Shown piece by piece: positions 51,665 to 61,104 of a DNA stretch of 64,000 nt (positions within the stretch are counted from its first letter, which is position 1; each line of letters starts with the position of its first letter). The notes under the pieces are model-generated. The model made no database searches. It was not told the DNA's origin and saw only the letters and a program-made list of their open reading frames with translations. Source of the DNA: Streptomyces phaeolivaceus (lineage in GTDB: Bacteria; Actinomycetota; Actinomycetes; Streptomycetales; Streptomycetaceae); assembly GCF_009184865.1 (NCBI RefSeq), contig NZ_CP045096.1, positions 9,114,001-9,178,000 on the forward strand. The letters run 5' to 3'. The position numbers and the translations under genes are program-made.

Positions 51665-53290
51665 GTGATCCCCGGAGTCGACGCAGAACCAGCCGACGTG
51701 GTGGTCGTGGGTGCCGGCCCGTCGGGTGCCGTGGTGAGTACGACCCTCTCCGCACAGGGACATCGTGTGGTGTGCCTGGAGCAGGGCGACTGGATGAACC
51801 CCACGGACTATCCCGGCAACTTCCCCGAGTGGGAGCTGCTGATCCAGGCCCAGTGGTCGCACGACCCGAACGAGCGCTCCCTGGCCTCCGACTATCCGGT
51901 CGACGTGTCCGAGTCGGACCTGGCGCCGGTGATGTTCAACGCGGTGGGCGGCTCGTCGATCTACTACGGCGCCCACTGGCACAGGCTGCTCCCCTGCGAC
52001 TTCCGGGTCCGCACCCTGGACGGCGTGGCCGACGACTGGCCGATCACCTATGAGGACCTGGCGCCGTACTACGCGCGGGTCGACGCCCTGGTCGGGGTGT
52101 CCGGTGTCCCCGGTGACCCCGCCTACCCCGACCATGACGACTACCCGCTTCCGCCTCTCCCCCTGGGGAAGGTCGGCAGACGGGCCGCGGAGGGGGCCAA
52201 CAAACTCGGCTGGCACTGGTGGCCGGGCTCGAACGCCATCCCGAGCAACAAGTTCAGGCTGCTCAGCCAGTGCGCGCGCTGGGGCGTGTGCGAGTGGGGC
52301 TGTCCGCAGAGCGCGAAGGGATCGGCCGATGTGGCGTGGTGGCCCCACGCGTTGCGTTCCGGGGCCACTCTCATCACCGGCGCGCGCGCCCGCCGGGTCG
52401 AGTCGGGGCGCGACGGGCGCGCCACGGGCGTCACCTGGATCGACCGCGCCGGACGGGAGCACTTCCAGGCCGCGAAGACGGTCGTCCTGTGCGGCAACGG
52501 CATCGGCACACCCCGCCTGCTGCTCATGTCCGCCTCGTCCACCCACCCGGACGGCCTGGCCAACTCCTCCGGTCTGGTGGGCCGGAACCTCCAACTGCAC
52601 CCCAACTGCGCGGTCATCGGAACGTACGCCGACGATCTGGAGAGCCATCTCGGGCCGTCGGGCCAGGCCGTGCACTCGCTGGAGTTCTACGACACACGGC
52701 CCGAGCACGACTTCGTACGGGGCGCCAAGTTCCACGCCGTGCCCGTGCCGGGGCCGCTCAGCGCGATCGAGATGCGCCGCGAGCGCCCCTTCGACGAGCT
52801 CTGGGGCCCGGCCGTCCACGAGGTCGCCGAGACCCACTCGCGTACCTTCGCGTGGGCGGCCAACACCGAGGACCTGCCCGAGGAGCACAACCGGGTGACC
52901 CTCTCGCCCGACCTGGTCGACGGTGACGGACTGCCCGCACCGAAGGTGACCTACCGCATCAGCGACAACAGCCAGAGACTGCTCGACTTCAGTCTCGCGA
53001 GGATGCGGGAACTGCACGAGGCGTCCGGCGCGGTCGAGATGCTCTCCTTCGGGCTCATCCCCGACCAGCCCGGACACCTTCTCGGCACCGCCCGGATGGG
53101 AGCCGACCCGCGCACCTCGGTGGTGAACTCCTTCGGCCAGGCGCATGACGTCGACAACCTGTTCATCGCCGACGGAAGCATCTTCGTCACCAGTGGCTCG
53201 GTCAACCCGACCGGCACCATCCACGCTCTCGCCCTGCGTGTCGCGCAGGGCATCGCCGAGTACGCCGAGGACGGGCAGGTGTCGTCATGA
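51665..53290 (+). CDS. GMC-family FAD oxidoreductase
   Basis: A 541-aa flavoprotein: the FAD loop VVVVGAGPSGAVVSTTLSAQ, FNAVGGSSIYYGAHWHRLLP, GNGIGTPRLLLMS and a C-terminal LLGTARMGADPRTSVVN with FVTSGSVNPTGTIHALALRV holding the catalytic His/Asn region. It resembles the large subunit of gluconate 2-dehydrogenase and other membrane-linked alcohol dehydrogenases. A Cys-rich CARWGVCEWGCPQ loop is present. The stop overlaps the next gene, which looks like the small subunit, so the pair probably oxidises an alcohol or hydroxy-acid and passes electrons on. Confidence 0.9.
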   Translation: MIPGVDAEPADVVVVGAGPSGAVVSTTLSAQGHRVVCLEQGDWMNPTDYPGNFPEWELLIQAQWSHDPNERSLASDYPVDVSESDLAPVMFNAVGGSSIYYGAHWHRLLPCDFRVRTLDGVADDWPITYEDLAPYYARVDALVGVSGVPGDPAYPDHDDYPLPPLPLGKVGRRAAEGANKLGWHWWPGSNAIPSNKFRLLSQCARWGVCEWGCPQSAKGSADVAWWPHALRSGATLITGARARRVESGRDGRATGVTWIDRAGREHFQAAKTVVLCGNGIGTPRLLLMSASSTHPDGLANSSGLVGRNLQLHPNCAVIGTYADDLESHLGPSGQAVHSLEFYDTRPEHDFVRGAKFHAVPVPGPLSAIEMRRERPFDELWGPAVHEVAETHSRTFAWAANTEDLPEEHNRVTLSPDLVDGDGLPAPKVTYRISDNSQRLLDFSLARMRELHEASGAVEMLSFGLIPDQPGHLLGTARMGADPRTSVVNSFGQAHDVDNLFIADGSIFVTSGSVNPTGTIHALALRVAQGIAEYAEDGQVSS

Positions 53291-53805
53291 CAGGACAGAA
53301 GGGGAGCGTGGAGCGGCTGTCGACTCCGCGCAGACCAAAGGCTCCCAGGCCGCTGACCGACGACGAGACGCGTACCGTGCGGACGGTGGCGGACGTACTG
53401 GTTCCCGGTACGGGCTCCCGTCCGGCGGCGACCGACGACCCGGACTTCGCGGCGCATCTGAGCCGGGCGCTGGACGCCAGGGTGGACGCCTTCGAGTCCA
53501 TCACCCGGATGCTCGCGGCACTCTCCGGCCGTGCCGCCCCCGACGTGCACCACGCGCTGCGACGACTGTCGGAGTCGGAGCCCGAGGCGTTCCAGGCGCT
53601 GTCCACCGTGGTGGCGGGCGCGTGGCTGATCGGTCCGGCCACGCGCGAGAGGATCGGCTACCCGGGGCAGCGTGCCGCGCCGGCTCCCGTGGACAGGGGC
53701 GCGGACGAGGTCTCCGACGGCATCCTGGACCCCGTCCTGGCACGGGGCCCCGTCTTCCGGCCCACCCCGAGCCAGAGCCGCGACCGGCACTGCAGCCCCT
53801 CGTGA
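53287..53805 (+). CDS. Probable small partner of the GMC oxidoreductase (gluconate 2-dehydrogenase subunit 3-like)
   Basis: A 172-aa protein translated from an ATG overlapping the GMC stop (ATGA). LTDDETRTVRTVADVLVPGTGS and PDFAAHLSRALDARVDAFESI resemble the first helices of gluconate 2-dehydrogenase subunit 3 proteins, which bind the large subunit and aid its folding or export. No Tat signal is apparent, unlike many relatives. Assignment depends mostly on position and weak similarity. Confidence 0.6.
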   Translation: MTGQKGSVERLSTPRRPKAPRPLTDDETRTVRTVADVLVPGTGSRPAATDDPDFAAHLSRALDARVDAFESITRMLAALSGRAAPDVHHALRRLSESEPEAFQALSTVVAGAWLIGPATRERIGYPGQRAAPAPVDRGADEVSDGILDPVLARGPVFRPTPSQSRDRHCSPS

Positions 53806-53899
53806 GGTCCCCCTTCCGGGCGCGGACCGTGCCCGGAGATGTTCGCCGCAGGCCCAGCGGGCGCATCCTCCCCTCCCGCGAAAGCACAGAGGACAGCCC

Positions 53900-54937
53900 G
53901 TGAACGACCCGACGGCATCACGCGCCCCCGATCTCCAGGACGTGCTGCGCTCCCGCAGACGTCAGGAAGGCCGGGCCCGCAGGACTCCCGTGCTCACCGA
54001 TCCGCGTCTGGACACCGCTCTGGGGCGCCGGGTGGCGGTCAAGGCGGAGTTCCTCCAGCGCGCCGGCTCCTTCAAGTTCCGGGGGATCGACAACGCCGTC
54101 GAGTGCCTCGATCCGGCAGCGGCGGCCCGCGGCGTGGTGATCGTCAGCTCCGGGAACGCCGGGCAGGCCGCAGCGCTCTCGGCGGCGCTCAGAGGAGTGC
54201 GGTGCACGGTCGTCATGGGCGACGACGCCGTTCCCACCAAGGTGCGGGCGGTGCGGTCGCTCGGCGCCACGGTCGTCTCCGCCGGAACGACGACGGAGGA
54301 CGTCTTCCGTACCTGTGACGAACTGGTCGCCGAACACGGCTGGACGCTGCTTCATCCCTTCGACCATCCGGAGGTGATCGCAGGCCACGGGTCTCTGTCG
54401 TTGGAGGTGCTGGAGGACTGCCCCGAGGTGGGGACGGTCGTCGTTCCCGCAGGCGGCGGCGGCCTGCTCGCCTCGGTGGGCCTGGTGATGAAGTCGCTCG
54501 CCCCGAAGGTCCGGGTCATCGGCGTCCAGCCCGTCGGCAGCGACGCGGTGCGGCGGTCGTTCGCCGCCGGTACACCCGTCGCCCTCGACCGCCCCGCGCA
54601 CTCCATAGCCGACGGCCTGGTCCTCGAACAGGCCGGCGACCTCACCTGCTCGCTGATCGGCGACTACGTCGACGACGTCGTGGTCGTCGACGACGAGGCC
54701 ATCTGCCGGGCGATGGAACTCGCCTGGACAGCGCTGCGGGTGGCCGTCGAGCCGTCCGCCGCGGCCTCGCTCGCGGCACTCATGTCCACCCGGTGGAACG
54801 GCGGGCTCGAGGTCGCCGTCGCCACGGGTGGCAATTTCGACCCGGCGCTGCTGGCACATGTCACCTCGGGCGGTACCGCCGAGGCATGGATGAGCCGGCC
54901 CGCGGCCCCGGGAGCCCCTCTCGACCCCGACCACTGA
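53900..54937 (+). CDS. PLP-dependent threonine-dehydratase/serine-racemase-like enzyme
   Basis: A 345-aa fold-type II PLP enzyme: Lys59 in AGSFKFRG forms the Schiff base, SSGNAGQAAALSAA binds substrate carboxylate, and PAGGGGLLASVGL is the phosphate loop. Relatives include threonine dehydratase, serine racemase and hydroxyaspartate dehydratase. There is no regulatory ACT domain, so it is the catabolic kind. The GTG start has AGAGGA seven bases upstream. RidA follows directly; it removes the reactive enamine that such dehydratases release, which strengthens a dehydratase role. Confidence 0.87.
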   Translation: MNDPTASRAPDLQDVLRSRRRQEGRARRTPVLTDPRLDTALGRRVAVKAEFLQRAGSFKFRGIDNAVECLDPAAAARGVVIVSSGNAGQAAALSAALRGVRCTVVMGDDAVPTKVRAVRSLGATVVSAGTTTEDVFRTCDELVAEHGWTLLHPFDHPEVIAGHGSLSLEVLEDCPEVGTVVVPAGGGGLLASVGLVMKSLAPKVRVIGVQPVGSDAVRRSFAAGTPVALDRPAHSIADGLVLEQAGDLTCSLIGDYVDDVVVVDDEAICRAMELAWTALRVAVEPSAAASLAALMSTRWNGGLEVAVATGGNFDPALLAHVTSGGTAEAWMSRPAAPGAPLDPDH

Positions 54938-54950
54938 AAGGCAGAACCCG

Positions 54951-55328
54951 ATGCCACGCCGCCCCCTTGTCTCCGACCGTCTGCCCGCCCCGCTCGCCCC
55001 GTACTCCACCGCCGTCCTCGGCAGTGCCGAGATGTGGCTCAGCGGACAGCTGGGACTCGTCCCGGGAACCGCCGAACTGGCGGGCCCGACAGCCACCGAC
55101 CAGCTCACACAAATCTTCGCCAACCTCGACGACATCCTCGCCGAGGCGGGCAAGGACCACGGAGACGTGCTGCGCGTCACCCTCTACCTCGCCGACATGG
55201 GCGACTTCGACGCGGTCAACGGCGTGTACGCCGAGTACTTCGCGGCTCCGTACCCCGCACGCACCGCCATCGCCGTCGCGGCACTGCCGATGGACGCGCG
55301 TATCGAGGCCGACGTCGTCGTCGGCTGA
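54951..55328 (+). CDS. RidA-family enamine/imine deaminase
   Basis: A 125-aa YjgF/YER057c/UK114 protein: PLAPYSTAVLGSAEMWLSGQ, DQLTQIFANLDDILAEAGKD, VLRVTLYLADMGDFDAVNGVYAEYF and PARTAIAVAALPMDARIEADVV. The usual Arg105 equivalent in PARTAI is present. RidA enzymes hydrolyse imines such as those made by PLP dehydratases and amino-acid oxidases. The neighbours (dehydratase at 53900, oxidase at 59866) would both produce such intermediates. Confidence 0.92.
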   Translation: MPRRPLVSDRLPAPLAPYSTAVLGSAEMWLSGQLGLVPGTAELAGPTATDQLTQIFANLDDILAEAGKDHGDVLRVTLYLADMGDFDAVNGVYAEYFAAPYPARTAIAVAALPMDARIEADVVVG

Positions 55329-55340
55329 CCCTCCCGAAAA

Positions 55341-55389
55341 AAGTGATTGTCAACAACATCCCTCGATGGTAGATTGTTGACAATAGACG
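55341..55389. promoter_or_regulatory. Paired catabolic-island operators, copies 4 and 5
   Basis: TTGTTGACAATCACTT on the minus strand (55341-55356) and TTGTTGACAATAGACG on the plus strand (55374-55389). Together they form an 11-bp perfect inverted repeat, ATTGTCAACAA...TTGTTGACAAT, immediately before the DapA-family gene. The second copy lies ten bases before the ATG and cannot be a -35 element, so it probably acts as an operator proper. Confidence 0.7.
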
Positions 55390-55399
55390 AGGAGAGAAC

Positions 55400-56284
55400 A
55401 TGGACCTTCAAGGCTTGTTGTCCGCGCTGGTGACCCCGTTCACCGCCGACGGGGCCGAGATCGACGAGCAGGGCCTGCGGGCGCTCGTCGACCGGCAGAT
55501 CGACGAGGGTGTGCACGGTGTGATCCCGTGCGGGTCGACCGGCGAGTTCACCACGCTGACCAACGACGAGCGCCGGCTCGTGACGGAGATCGTCATCGAT
55601 CAGACCGCCGGGCGGGTACCCGTCGTTCCCCACATCGGCGCCCTGACCGCCGGCGAGGCGATAGCCCTGGGCAAGCACGCGGAGCAGAAGGGCGCGGACG
55701 CGGTGCTGACGGTCGCCCCCTTCTACGAGCCGCTGACCCCGGACGACGCGATGAACTACCACCGCTCGGTGGCCGGCGCGCTGTCGGTCCCCTCGATGAT
55801 CTACAACATCCCCATCGCGACCGGTGTCAACATCGACCCCGAGCTGATCGGGCAGCTGGCGCGCGAGGTCGAGCAGATCAAGTACATCAAGGACACCAGC
55901 CTGGACATGCACCAGGCGGGGATCCTGATCCAGGAGTACGGGGACGTCGTGAAGACGTTCGTGGGGCTCGACACGTTCTACCTCGTCTCCCTGGTGGCCG
56001 GCGGAGCCGGCGCGATCAACGGAGCCGCCAACGTGGTCGCGCCCGAGCTGGTCGCGATCTGGAACGCCGTCCAGGCGGGCGACATCGACCGTGCCCGCCA
56101 GGTGTGGGACGTGGTCTACCCGGTGCTGCGCTTCCTGACCGAGGTGCCCTACGTCGCCGGCGTCAAGGCGGGGCTCGACCTGATCGGCCGCTCCGCCGGC
56201 GATCCGCGCCTGCCCGTCTCGCCGATCCCGGCCGAGGCCCGCGAAGCCCTGGACGCCGCACTGAAGCGCGTCGCCGCTGCCTGA
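55400..56284 (+). CDS. DapA-family (class I aldolase/dehydratase) enzyme
   Basis: A 294-aa member of the dihydrodipicolinate-synthase/N-acetylneuraminate-lyase superfamily. Tyr135 (IYNIP) and the Schiff-base Lys164 (YIKDTS) are conserved, as is the GSTGEF carboxylate loop. In hydroxyproline degradation the same family provides pyrroline-4-hydroxy-2-carboxylate deaminase; with racemases and a D-amino-acid oxidase next door this is the favoured role. Other options are a ketodeoxy-acid aldolase or dehydratase. GGAG lies seven bases upstream of the ATG. Confidence 0.88.
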   Translation: MDLQGLLSALVTPFTADGAEIDEQGLRALVDRQIDEGVHGVIPCGSTGEFTTLTNDERRLVTEIVIDQTAGRVPVVPHIGALTAGEAIALGKHAEQKGADAVLTVAPFYEPLTPDDAMNYHRSVAGALSVPSMIYNIPIATGVNIDPELIGQLAREVEQIKYIKDTSLDMHQAGILIQEYGDVVKTFVGLDTFYLVSLVAGGAGAINGAANVVAPELVAIWNAVQAGDIDRARQVWDVVYPVLRFLTEVPYVAGVKAGLDLIGRSAGDPRLPVSPIPAEAREALDAALKRVAAA

Positions 56285-56337
56285 GCGGGCGCCCTTCCCA
56301 TCATCGAGTAACCGAGCCCATTGAGCGGGTGCTAACT

Positions 56338-59300
56338 GTGACCGACACCACCGTCCTGCGAAGCCTCGACGAGAAGTACGAGAAGGCACAGGGGCAGATC
56401 TACCTGTCGGGCCTTCAGGCGCTGGTCCGTGTGCCGATGGACCAGCGCCGGAGGGACGCGCGGCTGGGACGCCGGACCGCCGCGTTCATCTCCGGTTACG
56501 AAGGCTCCCCGCTCGCCGGGTACGACCTGGAACTGATGCGCTGGAAGAGCACCCTCGACGAACTCGGCATCGTCTTCCAGCCGGGAGTCAACGAGGAACT
56601 CGCCGCCACCGCGGTGCAGGGCAGCCAGATCGCGAGCACCATGCCCACGCGCACGGTCGACGGCGTGGCGGGCTACTGGTACGGCAAGGCGCCGGGCCTG
56701 GACCGCGCGGCGGACGCGCTGCGGCACAACAACATCTCCGGGACGAGCCCGCGGGGCGGCGCCGTCGCCATCGTCGGCGACGACGTGATCGCGAAGTCCT
56801 CGACCGTGCCCAGCGCGTCTGAATCGGCGATAGCGGAACTCGGGATCCCCGTCCTCGTCCCGGTGGATCCACAGGACGTCCTGGACCTCGGTATCCACGC
56901 CATCGAGTTGTCGCGCTTCACCGGCCTGTGGGTCGGCCTGAAGATCGCGACCAACGTGGCCGACGGCTCCGCCTCGGCCGTCGTGGATCCCGACCGCCTC
57001 GACGTCGTCCTGCCCGACAACACCTTCGGTGGCCGGCCCTACGTGCACCGGCCCGACGCGAACCTCGGACCGCCGACGCTGGCGGCCCACGAGCGGAGCA
57101 TGACCGGCGACCGTCTCGAACTGGCCCGGCGCTACGCCCGTGCCAACGGACTCAACAGGATCTACGACGCTCCCGACGCGCGGGTGGGCATCGTCGCCGC
57201 GGGGAGCACCTACCTCGACCTGCGCCAGGCCCTGGACTCGCTCGGCCTCACTCACGGCGAGGCCGAGGCCAAGGGGATTCGCATCCTGCGCCTGGGGATG
57301 GTCTGGCCGCTGGACGACGAGATCATGACGGCCTTCGCCGAAGGGCTGGAGGAGATCGTCGTCGTCGAGGAGAAGCGAGGTTTCGTCGAGGCCGGGATCA
57401 AGGGTCTGCTCTACGGCCGCCCGGACGCCCCGGCCGTCGTGGGCAAGCAGGACACCGACGGGGCCGAACTCTTCCGGGCGGACGCCGACCTCGGGGCCGA
57501 CCTCATCGCGCGTGGCCTGAGGCGCCGGCTGCGGGCCAGGGGAGTGGTTCCCGAGGCACGGCCGAAGGACCCCGGTCCCGCGCCCTCCGCGCGCAGGTCG
57601 CTGCCGCTGATCACCCGCACCCCCTATTTCTGCTCCGGATGCCCCCACAACAGGTCGACCGTGGTTCCGGACGGGTCCCTCGTCGGAGGGGGGATCGGCT
57701 GCCACGCGATGGTGGGACTGCTCCCGTCGGAGCACACGGGCGAGGTGCTCGGCCTCACCCAGATGGGCGGCGAGGGCACCAACTGGATCGGCATCTCCCC
57801 GTTCGTGACCACCGGGCACCTGTTCCAGAACCTGGGCGACGGCACGTTCCATCACTCGGGGAGCCTGGCGATCCGCGCCGCCGTCGCCGCCCGGATCAAC
57901 ATCACCTACAAGCTCCTGTACAACTCGGCCGTCGCGATGACGGGCGGGCAGGCGGCGGTCGGCGGCATGAGCGTCGCCCAGGTGGCGCGGGAACTGCTGG
58001 CCGAAGGGGTGCGTCGCGTCGTCGTGACGACGGACGACCCGAAGGCGTACCGCAGAGGGGCGCTGCCGAGGGGAGTGGACCTGCGGCACCGCGACGATCT
58101 GGTCACGGTCCAGGAGGAACTCGCCGCGACCCCGGGTGTCACCGTCCTCATCCACGACCAGGAGTGCGCCGCGGAACTGCGGCGCAAGCGCAAGCGGGGG
58201 AAGGCCCCCGACCCGGCCTACCGCGCGTTCATCAACAAGCGTGTCTGCGAGGGCTGTGGCGACTGCGGCGTGAAGTCGAACTGTCTTTCGGTCCAGCCGG
58301 TGGAGACCGAGTTCGGGCGCAAGACCCAGATCCACCAGCCCTCCTGCAACAAGGACTTCTCGTGCCTCGACGGCGACTGCCCGTCGTTCGTCACGGTCAC
58401 CCCGGGCAAGGGCCGCAAGCGGCGCAGGGTCGCCCCCGCGATCGACGACGCCGCACTCGCGCGGCCCCGGTTCGTGGTGGACCCCGACCGGTTCAGCGTC
58501 CGCGTCACCGGCATCGGCGGCACCGGCGTGGTGACCATGGCCCAGATCGTGGCGAGCGCCGCCGCGCGCTCCGGACTGTGGGTGCGCGCGCTCGACCAGA
58601 CCGGGATGTCGCAGAAGGGCGGCGCGGTCGTCTCGGACATCAAGGTGACCCGTACGGCTCAGGAGCTGGCCTCCAAGGTCGGCGACGGCGAGTGCGACCT
58701 GTACCTGGGCTGTGACGTGCTCGTCGCGTCGTCGCAGGAGCACCTCGTGACCGCGTCCCCGGAGCGGACCGTGGCGGTCGTCTCCACGGCGGAGGTCCCC
58801 ACGGGCGCCATGGTCTCCGACACCGCGGTGCGCTTTCCCGGTCAGACGGACACCGTGGACCGCATCCGTGAGCGGGTGCGGTCCGACGCCGGCCGGTTCG
58901 TCGACGCCCGCGGGGCGACGCTGGCCCTGTTCGGCGACGACCAGTACGCCAACGTCTTCCTGGTCGGGGTCGCCTACCAGCTCGGCGCCCTGCCCCTGCC
59001 GGCGGACGACATCGAGGCGGCGATCGCGCTCAACGGCGTCGCGGTGGACGCCAACACGCAGGCGTTCCGCAGGGGCCGCCAGCTGATCGCCGATCCGCGC
59101 GCCTACGAGGCCGCCCTCAGCCCGTCGGCGGGCGACGGCGCGGAGGCCGCCGTCGATCCTGCCGCCGGGATCGACGGCCTCGTCGAGCACCGCGCCGCCG
59201 AGCTGACGGCCTACCAGAACGCCGCGTACGCCCGGCCCTACACCGACCTGGTCGGCCGGGTCCGCGCGGCGGAGGACGGCGTGGTCCAGGGGTCGACCGT

Positions 59301-59862
59301 CCTGGCCGAGGCGGTCGCGCGCCATCTCTTCAAGCTCATGGCGTACAAGGACGAGTACGAGGTCGCGCGGCTCAGCGTCCGGCCGGAGTTCCTCGCGGAG
59401 CTGGAGGAGGAGTTCGGGCCGGGGGTCGCGTACCGTTTCCGCCTCCATCCGCCGGTGCTCCGCGCGCTGGGCTGGAAGAAGAAGATCAGCCTGGGCCCGT
59501 GGTTCCGCCCTGTCTTCCGGTTGCTCTACGCCCTGCGCGGGCTCAGGGGCACCCCGCTGGACGTCTTCGGTTACGGGAAGGTCCGCCGCACGGAGCGGCG
59601 GCTCGTCGCCGAGTACCGTGAACTCATCGAGGGTCTGCTCACCCGGCTGACACCGGGGAACCTCGCCGCCGTCGCCGAGATCGCGGCCCTTCCGGACCTC
59701 GTGCGGGGCTATGAGCACGTGAAACTGGGCACGGTGGAGCGTTACCGCGACGAACTCGCCGAGCGGCTGGCGGCTCTGGACGGCGCCGGCCCGGTCTCCC
59801 CGGCCGGGGCGGCGAGCGCCTCGGGCGCGGACCGGTCCTCGACCGTGACGGACAGAGGCTGA
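56338..59862 (+). CDS. Full-length indolepyruvate-ferredoxin-oxidoreductase-like 2-oxoacid oxidoreductase
   Basis: An 1174-aa protein carrying all domains in one chain. An N-terminal pyrimidine-binding domain has FISGYEGSPLAGYDLEL and VNEELAATAVQGSQ. The ThDP domain has GGIGCHAMVGL, QMGGEGTNWIGISPF and NSAVAMTGGQ. A cysteine cluster CEGCGDCGVKSNCLSVQPV...CNKDFSCLDGDCPSF can bind iron-sulphur. The C-terminal gamma domain starts VRVTGIGGTGVVTMAQIVA. It oxidatively decarboxylates a 2-oxoacid with ferredoxin. GTG 56338 has no good ribosome site. The substrate could be the ketoacid released from D-amino acid oxidation or the ketoglutarate end product. It is 53 bases behind the DapA-family gene. 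Confidence 0.9.
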   Translation: MTDTTVLRSLDEKYEKAQGQIYLSGLQALVRVPMDQRRRDARLGRRTAAFISGYEGSPLAGYDLELMRWKSTLDELGIVFQPGVNEELAATAVQGSQIASTMPTRTVDGVAGYWYGKAPGLDRAADALRHNNISGTSPRGGAVAIVGDDVIAKSSTVPSASESAIAELGIPVLVPVDPQDVLDLGIHAIELSRFTGLWVGLKIATNVADGSASAVVDPDRLDVVLPDNTFGGRPYVHRPDANLGPPTLAAHERSMTGDRLELARRYARANGLNRIYDAPDARVGIVAAGSTYLDLRQALDSLGLTHGEAEAKGIRILRLGMVWPLDDEIMTAFAEGLEEIVVVEEKRGFVEAGIKGLLYGRPDAPAVVGKQDTDGAELFRADADLGADLIARGLRRRLRARGVVPEARPKDPGPAPSARRSLPLITRTPYFCSGCPHNRSTVVPDGSLVGGGIGCHAMVGLLPSEHTGEVLGLTQMGGEGTNWIGISPFVTTGHLFQNLGDGTFHHSGSLAIRAAVAARINITYKLLYNSAVAMTGGQAAVGGMSVAQVARELLAEGVRRVVVTTDDPKAYRRGALPRGVDLRHRDDLVTVQEELAATPGVTVLIHDQECAAELRRKRKRGKAPDPAYRAFINKRVCEGCGDCGVKSNCLSVQPVETEFGRKTQIHQPSCNKDFSCLDGDCPSFVTVTPGKGRKRRRVAPAIDDAALARPRFVVDPDRFSVRVTGIGGTGVVTMAQIVASAAARSGLWVRALDQTGMSQKGGAVVSDIKVTRTAQELASKVGDGECDLYLGCDVLVASSQEHLVTASPERTVAVVSTAEVPTGAMVSDTAVRFPGQTDTVDRIRERVRSDAGRFVDARGATLALFGDDQYANVFLVGVAYQLGALPLPADDIEAAIALNGVAVDANTQAFRRGRQLIADPRAYEAALSPSAGDGAEAAVDPAAGIDGLVEHRAAELTAYQNAAYARPYTDLVGRVRAAEDGVVQGSTVLAEAVARHLFKLMAYKDEYEVARLSVRPEFLAELEEEFGPGVAYRFRLHPPVLRALGWKKKISLGPWFRPVFRLLYALRGLRGTPLDVFGYGKVRRTERRLVAEYRELIEGLLTRLTPGNLAAVAEIAALPDLVRGYEHVKLGTVERYRDELAERLAALDGAGPVSPAGAASASGADRSSTVTDRG

Positions 59863-59865
59863 CGC

Positions 59866-61014
59866 ATGGACCGACACAGGTTTGACGTTCTGGTGATCGG
59901 CGGGGGAGTGGCCGGCGTCTCGCTCGGCTGCGAGATCGCGGAGACGAGGTCGGTGGGCCTCCTGGAGATGGAGTCCACCCTCGCCTACCACACCACCGGC
60001 CGGTCGGCGGCGGTCTTCGTGGAGAGTCTCGGCTCCGGGGTCATCCGTGCCCTCACCCGGGCCGCCAAGCCGGTCCTGCTGGACCCTCCCGACACGTTCG
60101 CGTCACCTCCGCTCTCCCCGCTGCCGATGCTGACCGTCGCCGCGGCGGGCCGGGGGGACGAGCTGAGGGAGTACCACGCGGAGGTCCTGGAGCACGTCCC
60201 CGACGCGGTCCTCCTCGACGGCCCCGGCGCGGTGAGGCAGAACCCGCTTCTCGCGCCGGGGCACACCGAACTCGCCATGTACGAGCCGGGGGCCATGGAG
60301 ATCGACGTCCACGCCGTCCACCAGGGCTACCTGCGCGGGCTGCGGCGCAGGGGTGGTGTCGTCCACACCTCGTCCGGTGTCGTACGGGCGGTGCGAGAGC
60401 ACGGCGTCTGGCGGGTGACGGTGCGGGGCGGCGCGGAGTTCGAGGCCCCTGTCGTGGTCGACGCGGCGGGCGCCTGGGCGGACGAGGTGGCGGGTGTCTT
60501 CGGCGCGCGGCCGGTGGGCCTGCGCCCCCTGCGCCGGAGCATCTTCACGGTTCGGGCGCCCGAAGGGGTCGTTCCGGCCGGGCTCCCGCTCACGGCCGAC
60601 TTCGACTCGGCCTTCTACTTCAAACCGGAGGGCGAGCAGTTCCTGTGCTCGCCGGTGGAAGAGGTTCCGCACGTGCCCGCCGACGTACGGCCGGACGAGC
60701 TGGAGATCGCGCGTGCGCTGGACGCCCTCAACGAGGCCACCGTGCTGAAGGCCCGCAGCGTCCGCTCCCAGTGGGCCGGGCTGCGGTCGTTCGTGGCGGA
60801 CCGTGCCCCCGTCGTCGGGTTCGATCCGGAGTGCGAGGGCTTCTTCTGGTTCGCGGGCCAGGGCGGGTACGGCATCCAGATCGCCCCCGCGCTGGCGCGT
60901 TGCGGCGCCGCCCTCTTCGGCGAGGGCGGCCTTCCGCCGGAGCTGTCCGCCGCCGGACTCGACGCCGCGGCGCTGTCGCCGGCCCGTCCGTCTCTCGAAG
61001 GACAGCTGACATGA
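59866..61014 (+). CDS. D-amino-acid-dehydrogenase-like FAD enzyme (DAAO/DauA family)
   Basis: A 382-aa flavoprotein: the FAD loop DVLVIGGGVAGVSLGCEIAE, YHTTGRSAAVFVES, VDAAGAWADEVAG and a C-terminal WFAGQGGYGIQIAPALARCGAAL. It is most like D-arginine dehydrogenase and the D-hydroxyproline dehydrogenases of hydroxyproline operons. It would convert the D-imino acid made by the racemase-family proteins downstream to a pyrroline carboxylate. It is four bases behind the oxidoreductase stop. A 29-codon frame overlaps its stop (61011-61100) but has no support. Confidence 0.88.
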   Translation: MDRHRFDVLVIGGGVAGVSLGCEIAETRSVGLLEMESTLAYHTTGRSAAVFVESLGSGVIRALTRAAKPVLLDPPDTFASPPLSPLPMLTVAAAGRGDELREYHAEVLEHVPDAVLLDGPGAVRQNPLLAPGHTELAMYEPGAMEIDVHAVHQGYLRGLRRRGGVVHTSSGVVRAVREHGVWRVTVRGGAEFEAPVVVDAAGAWADEVAGVFGARPVGLRPLRRSIFTVRAPEGVVPAGLPLTADFDSAFYFKPEGEQFLCSPVEEVPHVPADVRPDELEIARALDALNEATVLKARSVRSQWAGLRSFVADRAPVVGFDPECEGFFWFAGQGGYGIQIAPALARCGAALFGEGGLPPELSAAGLDAAALSPARPSLEGQLT

Positions 61015-61104
61015 CCGCCCGGGAGCGGCCGTCCCGGCCCCACGGGTCCGCCCCCGTCAGCCACAGCCGCAGGCCCTGTCCCGGTCGACCGGAGGAGTGA
61101 TCGA

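Noticed and set aside
61011..61100. A 29-codon frame overlapping the stop of the D-amino-acid oxidase-like gene
   Set aside because: Overlap is suggestive but the peptide is low-complexity and unlike the small 2Fe-2S proteins of hydroxyproline operons.
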